Below are positions 9,207-18,989 of a DNA stretch of 32,267 bases, piece by piece (within the stretch, counting starts at the first letter, position 1; every line of letters starts with the position of its first letter). The notes below the pieces were generated by a model. That model was not told the origin of the DNA and did no database searches. It was given only the letters and a program-made list of their open reading frames with translations. A program made the translations under genes and the position numbers. The DNA comes from Chara braunii (lineage: Eukaryota > Streptophyta > Charophyceae > Charales > Characeae): the NCBI GenBank assembly GCA_003427395.1, contig BFEA01000839.1:31364-63630 (forward strand), given 5' to 3'.

Positions 9207-9365
9207 ACATGGAGGAGTTCAGACATACACTTCACGTACTTACTCAAGCCTTGACAAGGGATGTCCATTTGACCCAACGCAGAGATTGACGTCAGCGTTT
9301 GGACAGTGACAAACTGTCTAGACTCTAGACTCTTGTTATTTCTCCTCTCTCTCTATCAGGAATCA

Positions 9366-9505
9366 CTACCGTACATTTTGCGGCTGCTCTTTGAGGGATC
9401 TTGCCATCCCCTCTACAGTACGGTCATTATAGCTGAATTTGGGGTATCTTTCAGTCTAAATATAGCTATAATGACCGTATGTTGTATTCGGGGGAAGAAG
9501 GGTAG
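9366..9505. mobile_element. Diverged TA-flanked MITE, copy 3
   Basis: The inner palindrome is clear (GGTCATTATAGCTGAATTTGG ... AATATAGCTATAATGACC, about 9422-9477) and the right end reads GTATTCGGGGGAAGAAGGGTAG. The left outer arm is disrupted: CTACCGTA at 9366 may be its displaced end. An old or rearranged copy. Confidence 0.5.
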
Positions 9506-9665
9506 TGGATTCGCTTCTTATCTCCGCCCATAGGAACTTGCCGTAGAGTCCCTCATGATTACCCTCAGCTTCGATATCTACGGGCACAGTACCCTCAGCT
9601 TCATTATCCTCAGCTTTTATCCATCTCTCTTTAGACTTTTCTCTCTCCTGGACTTTCCCCCACAA

Positions 9666-9774
9666 TACCGTCTTCACCCGAATAGAGCGCCCGGTCATTA
9701 TCGCTGCATCTGGACTGAAGGTTGCCCCAAATACAGCTATAATGACAGGGCGTTCTATTCGGGTGAAGACGGTA
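9666..9774. mobile_element. TA-flanked palindromic MITE, copy 4 (best preserved)
   Basis: 109 bp, beginning TACCGTCTTCACCCGAATAG and ending CTATTCGGGTGAAGACGGTA. The outer 20 bases are perfect inverted repeats, so this is the nearest copy to a family consensus. The small non-palindromic centre is near GGTTGCCCC. No coding capacity. Confidence 0.85.
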
Positions 9775-10019
9775 GAGTTCAACGAGTGGTAAGAACGAAG
9801 GAAGGAAAACGGAATACTCCTTGTTCGCGCAGCTATTCGCTCAAATGGAGGGAAAGCCAGATAATGGTGCCTGATCTACAAAAACAAAAGCCAATCCTAC
9901 ACGTAGCGAGTAACCAGAAAGTCAAAATTAGCTCGGCAATCCTCCCACACTACTGGTTAATAGGTGGTGTCATTTTTGGCATTTTTTTCACCGAAACTGC
10001 CAAAGTTCCCTGAAATTTT

Positions 10020-10527
10020 CACCGAACCACTGCAAAACTGCCATATTTTGGGCCTTCCATTAACCATCTCTCAGTCGTACCACACGTCACACTCTTAGTA
10101 GAGTACAGCTTCCTTCCTCCGCAGGAATGGGGGTTTATCTCGTATTTTTATCTATATTTAATTTGTATATGATTCTCAATCTATTTGACTCTAGACAGAT
10201 TTTTATAATTATAAAAGACAGTAAATAGAATATATATTGTAGAAAATATAAATAGATTGTAGACAATATAATTCATTAATTTAAAAAAATATAAAATATT
10301 ATATTATTTATATTAATATTATTAATTGAAATATATATGAATTAGATTGATTAATTATATATTGGTTAGATCATATCAATGGATACGATGACCAAATCTT
10401 ACAACGACATTTTGCCTATGAAGCTCAGACTCTACCCACCCTTGATCTCACCACCCTAATCTGGCCTCGAGCACTCACATTCCAACCCGGCTTTTAGGGT
10501 TGGGGCAGCTATCAATCATCTTGCCGA

Positions 10528-10528
<1 letters not shown>
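10020..10528. other. No gene; strongly AT-rich island
   Basis: About 10136-10385 is extremely A/T-rich with TATA/TTAA runs, unlike the surrounding sequence. No ORF or structural RNA is seen. Confidence 0.6.
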
Positions 10529-10529
<1 letters not shown>

Positions 10530-10560
<31 letters not shown>

Positions 10561-12712
10561 CCCTTGGGTAATGCTAGGAGTGCTGATAGGAGCAGACACC
10601 TCTAGCACCCCCTGGGCAGGCTCCATCTATTGGTGGGGAGCAACACCTGCTGGAAAACGGGTCCAGCGTCCCTTACATGATTATTCAAAACAGGACATTG
10701 TGAGATGAAAGTAGAAACCTGCCTCTTCAGCCCGATTGAGCCGCCATATAAACCTATCCTTCTAGTAGATCTACCCATAACCACCAGTGAAGGCATGGAA
10801 TGAAAATACTAATTATCCGAGCTAGCTTTCCTTTCCTGAAAGACATCAGAAATACAAATTACTCCTCCTCTCCCACTCCAAACCAATTCATGCCAACCAA
10901 AGCTAGCTCAGATGGAGGGAAGGGATCTGGGAAACATTGTGGAGATCTGAGGATAACGCCTGGTTGCGGTGTGAACCATTCTCGAAAGATGAGCTGGAAG
11001 TCTCGTTTGATCAGACTTCTGGATCCTCCCTCCCCTGGCCATTTCACCTCACCCAAACCCTCTCCTGCAGTTCCCCCCAGCCAGTCCTGAACAAATTGAC
11101 GAACTGCCTGCTGTACGTCTTTTTTCTGTTGAAATTTGTATAATTGTAATGTGAGCTTGCTCCACTGTGCCCGAATTTCTATCTGAACAAAATTGACAAT
11201 TAGATCCGTTATCTCCATGCCTTCCAAATTCACATCTTCCTTCTCCCTCACACAGCGTTTATACCACAGTGTCCAAAGGATTGCCTTACAGCCAATGAAA
11301 AATAAGTTTTGTTGGAAGTTAGAAAGTTGGACACCAAGAGGGGTTCCCAATGGCCCAGCAAAATGGCCCTCCAGTCCCAGGGCCATTCTAACCCCGTCAA
11401 GGACCTCCAAACACTATCCCACCTCCTCCATAACAACACCGACCCCGCAAATTGCATAAATATGTGTTCAATTGTCTCTCGAAATTTCTTGCTAGGAAAG
11501 GCCTAGAGACAAGACTTACACCAGGGGTGAGCCAGTCCTCTTTGTTCCAACGTAGAACGATCAATCAGCAACGATGAGCAATCTGCCATCGCAATGAGGC
11601 GAATCTGGCTGGCCGTTGTTTAATTTCTTTAAAAAAAATTATATGTTTAATATAAATTCATATCAATGTTCAGATGTCTAGCCCACATTTCTTGTCTTGT
11701 AAAATAGCAGTAATATCTACTCTTGGCCTAAACAACCGGTAAGCTGCCTTGACATAAAGGTCGTATAGGAATCGTGACTTTCCTCCACTGCTGGTCTGCC
11801 ATACCTATTCTGTTGGGTCGATGGGGAGTTGTGGTATAGGAATTTCAGCATGGAAAAACCTCCATCCTTGAATGGAGGAGACATGGAGAACTCTGATCCT
11901 ATACAGATACTTGAAAGGAAAGAACATCACCTTATCTTCGGAGGGGACTGAAATAAAATGATCTCTGTTAATCACGAGAAGACTGACCAAAGCTCCATCT
12001 GGTAACAAGGAACCTACTTGACCAATCTTCTTGTGATTATCAGGCTGAAATCCTAACACCCAATCCCCTTCACAGAAAATAACACCTTTCCTCAAAATCC
12101 GTACCCAAGCTAAAGGAATCGAAAAAATAATCTGCTCTAGATATCCAGAAAGTTTATGAGCATACCTCAACTCCCTCCTCAATTGATCCTCAGACTTCCA
12201 ATCCCTTTTTGCTGTATCCCATAGATCCTTAATACGCAACACAGTGAACAAACCCCTTTTTACCCATAAGGACCAAGGTGGGACAAAGCTATTAAAAATA
12301 CGACCGTTGTTGTCAGTAATCAAAAGGTTCCCAAAAAGGGGTTGATGCAATACTTCCTCGTAGCAACTTAGCAAGTAGGAAAAGGTTTATTTGGTAATGG
12401 CGACTGCCTCCAAATATGCAACAAAGTCACCCACAAATTATCCAAAAACAAATCTTTTTCAGCATCTCCTCTAGATCCCTCCTCCTCCTTAGACTGAGAT
12501 TGCGCTCTGGGGATGCTCCAGTAACAATCCTCAAACCAAGTGAGTGGGTGTATATCCTCAGAGGTTGGAGGGGCTAATCTTTTGATTTGCTCAAGGGATA
12601 GAACTTGCCAAGGCGGATCAGTAGAAAATATCAATTTCCTGACCCATTGCAAGGAGAGGGCTTGACTCTGTAGCGTGGGATCCAACACCCCCAACCCCCC
12701 TACTTCAACTCA
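10530..12712 (-). mobile_element. 5'-truncated LINE (zf-RVT C-terminal part) with poly(A) tail
   Basis: Decayed non-LTR retrotransposon in the same orientation as the GATA gene. Reading from 12712 downward: GGLGVLDPTLQSQALSLQW (about 12700-12640), typical of the segment just after the reverse transcriptase domain; then a long frame (12374-11805) with an FCEGDWVLGF stretch; then HPWCKSC followed by ETIEHIF, the zinc-knuckle (zf-RVT) region, with an in-frame stop between them and the expected next cysteine lost; then a basic C-terminal part ending at 10859. At least three frameshifts or stops break it. A 27-base T run at 10530-10556 (poly(A) on the minus strand) marks the 3' end. The reverse transcriptase and endonuclease domains are absent, which is normal for 5' truncation. 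No target-site duplication was found by eye. Confidence 0.8.
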
Positions 12713-12910
12713 CTCGAGATTATTTCACTCTAATCACCTCTGACTACCAGGGTTAAGGAGCTTGATCACCTGTTGCCAGCATGTAAGGTCAAGCTGTTAT
12801 ACCAAATTACTATGATGCTGTCCATCATTTCATGTTCCAAAACTAAAAGTTTGGGACAATGTCGTAAATCGCGACTCAAGTAGAAGAATGACAGAAGGAC
12901 AGACAAAGTG
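12713..12910. other. No gene seen
   Basis: Short spacer between the truncated LINE end and a trinucleotide array. Confidence 0.5.
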
Positions 12911-12927
12911 GTAGTAGTAGCAGTAGC

Positions 12928-12971
<44 letters not shown>

Positions 12972-12988
12972 TAGTAGTAGTAGTAGTG

Positions 12989-13021
<33 letters not shown>
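12911..13021. repeat. (GTA)n trinucleotide array
   Basis: About 36 GTA/GCA units with few interruptions. The poly-leucine frame on the minus strand is an artefact of this array. Beyond it, 13022-13517 shows no gene. Confidence 0.95.
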
Positions 13022-13517
13022 TAAGAAGAAGAAAAAGCTGGAACCGATGCCGCCTCCCTTCTTTTCTCGCCACCATCATCTTCCTCACATGATCACCTCC
13101 ACCTTTTGATTATTAGAAATGAATTACAATAATAATTACTAATTAATGAATGAACAAGAATCGATGCCAAAATGATCCCCCTTGGAGAAAGGGCTCTCTC
13201 CTTTAGCTCACTCTCCCTCACCACTTCACTTGGTATGGCTACTATCATCTTCCCTTTGATCCCGAACGCATTGTTCATCCAAATTTTTTGGAATGACATT
13301 TTCAATTCTCAAGTTTGCCTGGGCAGTGTATTTGTGATTTCTAGGTGTATTCAAAGAATTGGGAAATTTGGGAAAATTGGGACGTTTAATTTTTGTTACT
13401 CTGGTATGGGTTCAAAAAATACATAAAAAAAACAGGGAAAAAGGGGACATTTAATTTCGTGCAAGTAAAATTTTTTTTAAAAAATGCATCATTTTTTCAC
13501 GAAATGGCAGTTATCAC

Positions 13518-13676
13518 TTAAACCACCAGTACTTGGCCCAGCTATCGCCCGCGGGAAAAAAATAGAGCAGAAACGTTTCTAGTCGGATGAATTTGGGCGC
13601 TCCTGTAGTGGCCGGTACGTTTCCTATAATTGTGGCTTGTTAACAGGCACAACTTTAGGAAGTACTGGTGGTTTAA
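13518..13676. mobile_element. TTAA-flanked MITE, copy A
   Basis: TTAA (13518-13521) then ACCACCAGTACTT; at the other end AAGTACTGGTGGT then TTAA (13673-13676). Perfect 13-bp terminal inverted repeats flanked by identical TTAA, as for piggyBac-type insertion. 159 bp in all, no coding capacity. Confidence 0.8.
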
Positions 13677-13716
13677 TAAGGTGGACGTTTGTATGTCTTG
13701 TGCAAAATGCAGGTTC

Positions 13717-13742
13717 TTTTTTTTTTTTTTTTTTTTTTTTTT
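13717..13742. repeat. Poly(T) run
   Basis: 26-base T run, with a second at about 13777-13789. The interval 13790-14360 shows no supported gene. Confidence 0.9.
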
Positions 13743-14365
13743 CCCAATCGCAGTTCTTCAAAAAGCCTGCCCTCTTTTTTTTTTTTCCCACAAAAAAAAG
13801 CCTGCCCTCACTGCATCGAGACAGTAGTGAGATCAGCTCTCTCAGCCAGACTGGGGTCATTCAGGACTAAAAGGTGAGTTCAACATTTTCCTTTCGTGAT
13901 CAGGGACCGTAGAGCACGGGCATTATCTCTAATCTTGGGACTTCAGCTCATCGGCGCCTATAACACCGACATTTACCTCCAGGGTCTTTGTCACCCTGGT
14001 ATCCCAAGAGCAAGGCAGTGATCCAGAAATGTCGGGCAAAAAAATGTGCATGCAAATGTCTCCGATAACCACATAATTCTCCAGATACCAAGACACACAC
14101 AACTGTGAACTGATGAAAAAAGAACACATTTAAAAAACACTGGCTTCGTGTCAAACATAAAATACTCAGCGTAGCTCGCTCATTTGAAAGCATGGATGCG
14201 CACTGAACATGCGGTGCCAAATGTTGAGCAACTCATCGGAGAGCGAGTGGAGGTCAACTGTGAGATCACCATGAATGCGAGCGAGTGTGCATAGGTTTGT
14301 CTGATAAGTAGGGAAGTGGGATGCATAAATCAGTGGCTGGAGTAGGAAGAAATAGTAAAATACTC

Positions 14366-14426
14366 TAGGTCAGTTGGTACACCCATAAACTACAAACTGT
14401 TGAAATGAAGACCCAGGTTCGAACCC
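14366..14426 (+). repeat. tRNA-like A/B-box sequence (possible SINE head)
   Basis: TAGGTCAGTTGGTACA (14366-14381) fits an A box and GGTTCGAACCC (14416-14426) is a perfect B box. The acceptor stem does not close. It ends about 40 bases from the GATA donor site, antisense to the gene. Confidence 0.45.
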
Positions 14427-14465
14427 AAATGCAATCAGTTGAACAGAACAGAAGTAAGTACTCAC

Positions 14466-16667
14466 CTTTGGTCCTCGAGGACCGTTGCGCCACAGAGGAG
14501 TTTTCATAGTCCCGCACTCCACACAAACCCGTGCACTTCCAGGCTTCGTTCCGACAGGTTCTTCAGCACGGTTCCTGCGGCCCACCTTCTCACCACAATG
14601 AGTGGCATTTACCAACCCCCCCCGACCAAGGTCTCGCCGATCCAGGTGTTGCTCCGCAGATGTTGCCACCTCAGCCTTCCCACTGCTATCATGATTGTTC
14701 CGCTTGCGCACAGCCCAAGCAAGCCGCTTCCCAGGGCACTCCTCTTCCTCCTCCTCCTCCTCATCTTCCTCGTCCTCCTCCTCATAGTTGTCATCATCGT
14801 TGTATTCTTCCTCCTCGTCCTCCTCGTCCTCCTCGTCCTCCTCCTCCTCATCATCATCATCATCCGAATTTTTACTCAAATTCGGGCTTGGACTGGTGCC
14901 TCCACTTGAGCTTTCACGCCCATGCCCAACCTGATTCCTCAGAAGACCACCGCCCCTACGTCTTTTCTCCTCTCTCCCTACCTGCATCGCTATCCTTTTC
15001 TTCAGCACCCTTTGAGCGGATTCCCGGCGCCATCCCTGCCTGACCGAGGACGTCTTGCGAACTCCTTTTTTACCTTCAATGCTATTCAGACCCTGCCTCT
15101 TTGGTGCCGAGGCTGCTGCCAATGGCTGTGGTGGTGATGAGGACGCTGCCAGTTTCTTCTTTGTCTGTTTGACTGTACGATTTGGCGACCCATGTCCGAA
15201 GTGCCTGGTTGCCAACCCCACATTTCTCTGCGACGACCTTGAGAGTTGCTGCAGGCTGACACCAACCACCATTCCCAACCCACCACCTGTTGCATGCACA
15301 CGTAATGCTGCCAAACAAGCACCTCCACGACCAGTGCAGACCTTTCTCCCATTTGGTTTCAACCCCGATCCCATGCCCAGTCCCGACCCTGAGGAAACCT
15401 GCCCGGACTCCCCCTCCGCCGCCGCTGCTGCCCTTCGGCGATCCACCTGTTCTGCCATCTTTGCACTCCCCTCCTTCCTACCCCTTTGGGCCTTTGCGTT
15501 CAAGAACTTAGAATTTTTCGTGGATCTGTCATGCATATCTGAGTTTGTACCTCTTCTCATGTAGGCACGCTTGCTCCCCACAGCAGGGCACGGGGCGCTG
15601 GCACGAGTTAGGGCCTTACTTCTGTCTCCATGACCTTTCCAGGAGACCAGTCCCACTTCTGGTCTGATGGCAGATGTGGCAGTGCCGTCCACAGTAGCAG
15701 TCATTTCTGCTGTCCACTGCACCTCGTTGCTCCCGCCATATCCAGTGCCCTTGTCGTCAACGGTCGACATGTCTACTGCATCGCTTTCATCTCTGTTACC
15801 TGATCCAGAACCACGTGCTGCACTTTTATTTTCATAAATATTGTCCTTCGTTGCTCCTTTGCCCATCTCCTCTTCACCAGCCTTAGGGCAGTTCATCCTT
15901 TGCTTAGCATCCCAAGCATTCACAAAACCCACGTTGCCGTTATCCCACCCGTTGTCTTTGTTGCCTGCTACCGCTTCCACCATGGACACCACCGCAGTTG
16001 TTTCTGGGCCCACCTCCCTCCTCTCATTCCCTCTACTAATTTCCCTTTCATCTGCCCTTCCCTCTTCCACCAATCCAGCCTGTGTCGTCAAGGAATCAGT
16101 CGCCACAGGCCCATTCCTCGCCGGCAAGGACTGATCACTTGCGCGTCGGCAACGCTTTGGCTGTGGTGATCGTGGCTGGCTAGCATGCATCTCATGTTGG
16201 TTAAGCAAAATGCGGTCTAGGGTAGGCTGATCATCCTTCGCCGTTACTGGTTCATGGCATGAATTGGATCCCTCATGGATGTGGCAAAGATCCCCAACCC
16301 GCAAATGCTGCTGAGCAGTGTTGTAAGCATGAAGCTGCTGCTGTGGGCATGAGGCAAATGCTGAGCCTGCATATTTGCTCAGTCCAGAGACATCCCTTGA
16401 GAAAGAACTGGAATCACTGGCAGTCACTCCATCCCTGCTTATTGCTTGCTCCTCCTTTCCACATTGTCTCTTGTCCTCTTCCCTTTCATATTCTCCATCT
16501 TTCTGTTCGTATCCATGTCCATGTCCTCCTCCCTCCTTTGCCTCAACGATCATTGACAAGGCACCCCAGGATTCAATAACATTTTGAACCCTGCTGTTTG
16601 CACCGGAGCACACTGCTGCGGAGGTTGAGGGTTCAAATCCCTTTTCCCTTTGCCCGTTGCTGGCCAT
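14466..16667 (-). CDS. LLM-type B-GATA factor, N-terminal exon (first half of zinc finger)
   Basis: First coding exon, 734 codons, ending with the first half of a GATA finger: CVEC, then KTPLWRNGPRGPK, at an AAG|GTGAGT donor. I chose the ATG at 16667-16665 (G at -3 and G at +4). The frame stays open upstream to a TAG near 16764 but has no other ATG. Most of the product is low-complexity, Ser/Gly/Glu-rich and without a recognisable domain. Near residues 601-643 is a strongly acidic Asp/Glu tract (GAG/GAC codon expansions), followed by RKR/RRNR basic patches before the finger; lysine/arginine clusters earlier (KKRIAMQ, EKRRRGG) could be nuclear signals. Land-plant B-GATA factors I know are mostly below about 400 residues, so this N-terminal extension is unusually long. 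An internal unrecognised intron cannot be excluded. Joins in phase 0 to 3088-4149. Confidence 0.88.
16599..16650 (+). other. B-box-like tRNA T-arm sequence antisense in GATA exon
   Basis: The plus strand reads GAGGGTTCAAATCCCTT around 16628-16644, a good B box and T-arm. On the coding (minus) strand it gives the KGFEPST peptide of the GATA N terminus. No clear A box or acceptor stem goes with it. Confidence 0.3.
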
Positions 16668-16771
16668 CGCAAACCCACATTCCGCATTGGCTGGTTCCCG
16701 CCCTCCACTCCCTCCTTGCACAACTAGTGCCTGCTGTCTTCTTGCCTCGCTACTGCTGCTTTTCTACCACC

Positions 16772-16785
16772 CCTGCATGAAAAAA
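16772..16785 (-). promoter_or_regulatory. Candidate 3' splice site in the GATA 5' leader
   Basis: The minus strand reads TTTTTTCATGCAG|GGG with AG at 16774-16773. An in-frame TAG follows shortly after, so any exon beginning here would be leader sequence before the ATG at 16667. I cannot place the matching donor. Confidence 0.3.
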
Positions 16786-17084
16786 CATCCGCACAATCCA
16801 TTCCAGATCAAAATGACATTCGTACTGCCGCGTAAAACTACAATACTATAACGAGTTATTAAATAATCGGTATGGTACGCATGTCTTCTGCCAATGTTTC
16901 AGAAGGGGATTTGGTGCAACCTCGCGCCTTGCGCAACAGACTGCCCAGATGCAGAAGCAGGCAATCTTAGGATGACGCCTGCAGCCGAGTATATAACAAA
17001 ATCTCTATAGCCCTGCTGAGGAGAAGGTCGCTAAGTGTTGACTCGTTGCCTTGCTGCGGCACAGGCGCAGACAAGTGGTCCCCA
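16786..17084. other. Putative GATA upstream region, no gene seen
   Basis: Would contain the promoter or leader intron of the minus-strand GATA gene. A TTATAGTA on the minus strand near 16850 is only weakly TATA-like. Confidence 0.35.
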
Positions 17085-17420
17085 ACATAGAAGACTGTGT
17101 GGACAGTTTGCTGATGCAAGGAAACATCATGGTTGCCATGAAAATTGCTCTCATCAATGTCCGTGCAACGCAAGCAAAGGTGTACGGGATGTACATGATG
17201 CCATCAGGGAAGATAAATGGATCATCCTATGTGAGGGAGTTGTATGCTCTGTTCGCTGCTTCTAAATGTTGGATGCTCTATCTTCATGGTATGATGGTAG
17301 ACAGTTCTTAGCTAGGTCTGACCATGGGGGGGCACTCCAATCGATTAAGACACAACCACAGCTTTCCGACAGTTCGAAGAGATGGTCAACGTACATATAT
17401 ATATTGTCACACTGTGAATC
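17085..17420 (+). pseudogene. Decayed Ty3-type retrotransposon RNase H fragment
   Basis: One plus frame gives SYVRELYALFAASKCWMLYLHG, the motif seen where Ty3/Gypsy polyproteins read like Y..YDKELYALV.A...W..YL. A shifted frame then gives ARSDHGGALQSIKTQ and LSDSSKRW, matching the following DH..L..L.TQ..LS...KRW segment of the same RNase H fold. The frame break lies in an ATGGTATGATGGT micro-duplication near 17287-17300. Upstream reverse transcriptase, downstream integrase and LTRs are not visible, so this is an isolated relic of a domain that degrades RNA in RNA:DNA hybrids. Confidence 0.6.
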
Positions 17421-18989
17421 AGAGCGAGGAGGCGAAAAAAATTCAAAAAAAGCAAAACAAGGAAAGGAAAAGAAGGAAGGAAGGAAAGCCCCACCTGTTC
17501 ATCACCTCTTACGTATGAGGCCAGCCACGTGGATGACAGGTTGAGCGCTGGCTGCCCCCATCCCCGTGTGTCACAAGGACCCACTTGCACGCAGCCAAAA
17601 TGCAAAGAGGTAAGAAAAAGGAGGAGGAAACCAGACCTCACAGAGGCAAGAGAAAGAGAAAGGGATCCAATCAAAGAAAAGACAAGGGAAGAAAGCAAAT
17701 GACACATCCCACAGATAAACCAATTGCCACTGTCACTACAAGGTTCAACATATTCTTTTATTTTATTCTTTATTTTTTCTTGTTTTCTTTTTCTTTTCTT
17801 CAGAAATTTGTACTTTTTTTCTTTCTTTTCTTTTTTCTTTTTGTTTCAATTTTTTTCTTTCTTCTTTCTTCAACTCCACATCTGTTGCTCCTGATCGCTT
17901 GATTCTGTTGATCAGTCAGGAAGAGGAGCCCCCACCCTGATCGCTGAGGCATACACTGAATCCCTTGGTGTTAGGACATGTTTCCCCCCCTTCAGGTCCA
18001 TCGTATGCATGTGGCAGGTCCTACGGAAGCCTATCGAGAAGATCATCTTCAGCAGGGGCTACCAAATCATGGATAGAGCCAGGGAAGCAAACATTGGGTA
18101 GTTGTCCATTGTAATTGACAGTGGAACATGTCAGTATCCTACTCCACCTCCTCACCACTTCGACCTTACCTCAACACTTACTCCTGTCACTAAGGCTTGA
18201 CTGTTTTCTACTGCCCGTTCTTGACTGTCACTACGGATTCCGAACAAGAATGAGCCGACCAACGATTTAAGGACTGGCAGCAATTGTCCTCAGGAATTCT
18301 TTTTACACCCCAATCAGGATGGTGCGAGTCACTGGATAAATTACGGTCTCCAACAATACTTAAAGACCCCTCACTCTGTCGCACGATCGCACGCCTGTCA
18401 ATACCGGTCATTGGGCTAGCAAGGTTGTTTTACGTGCGCCCGCCGCTCATGCCCGTGCTTCCTACTTTACGTGGTCACTGTCCAGCTGCCAAACCTCTAC
18501 CCTAACCTAGACAGACTCAAGTGACTCAAAAGCATACTCAACAAACTCAAGAGACTCAAAATGGGGACTCAACGGGCTCACGAGCGGAGTCAAGTTATAA
18601 TCCATGATCAGCAGCATATGCATCCAAGGAAAGTACCGCCACATTCAAAACACAGCAAATCACAAAGGACAAGGTCAGGGGGACGAAACACTTCCTACAA
18701 GTTTTCGCTTGTTGACGCTCCTCGCCACTTGCTACTCCTGCAGGTACATGCTCCTCGTCAATACCCACTTCCTTTGCCTCTTCTCCCACCGACCCGCCCC
18801 TCCTGGCAGTCGACCCAAATTCGCCTCCTGCCGACCTCAGTCAATGTCGACGTCACTCTTCATCTTGCGTGTAACGGAAAATTACTGTAATACCAGTGCA
18901 ATGAACCAAATCGATTTCATCCCAGATTCCCAACTTGCATCAGACAGAGAACCCACAAGACATTCATCCAAACCATGGTAACTGCCCAA
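17421..18989. other. Gene-poor stretch with low-complexity DNA
   Basis: Contains an A/G-rich stretch (17430-17490), a T-rich polypyrimidine tract (about 17754-17876) and loose ACTCAA repeats (18515-18570). Short ORFs between 17585 and 18981 are basic or proline-rich and unrecognised. I see no RNA gene. Confidence 0.5.

Larger units (their letters stand above)
4150..14465 (-). other. 10.3-kb GT-AG intron splitting the GATA zinc finger
   Basis: On the minus strand the donor is AAG|GTGAGT (GT at 14465-14464) and the acceptor is CTAG|TCG (AG at 4151-4150). Joining them restores C-x2-C-x18-C-x2-C in frame at GPK/SLCNAC, with no extra or missing residues, which is strong evidence for these exact sites. 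The pyrimidine tract before the acceptor is weak. The intron contains many decayed mobile elements, described separately, and no convincing nested host gene. Confidence 0.88.

Noticed and set aside
9097-9782. Recurring peptide pattern (SPDTAI...GRSIRVKTV) in several ORFs
   Set aside because: It is the translation of the palindromic MITE arms and appears wherever a copy lies, on either strand.
12876-13088. Poly-leucine protein on the minus strand
   Set aside because: Direct product of the GTA trinucleotide array.
14439-15564. Long plus-strand proline/histidine-rich ORFs
   Set aside because: They are antisense to the GATA exon and follow from its acidic and low-complexity codons; no domain and poor start contexts.
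16668-16721. Upstream start of the GATA protein at 16721
   Set aside because: That codon is GTG; the first in-frame ATG is at 16667 and has a good context, so I used it.
18100-18130. VIDSGT reading, reminiscent of a retropepsin active site
   Set aside because: Only six residues fit, a stop lies just upstream, and no flanking retroelement sequence is recognisable.
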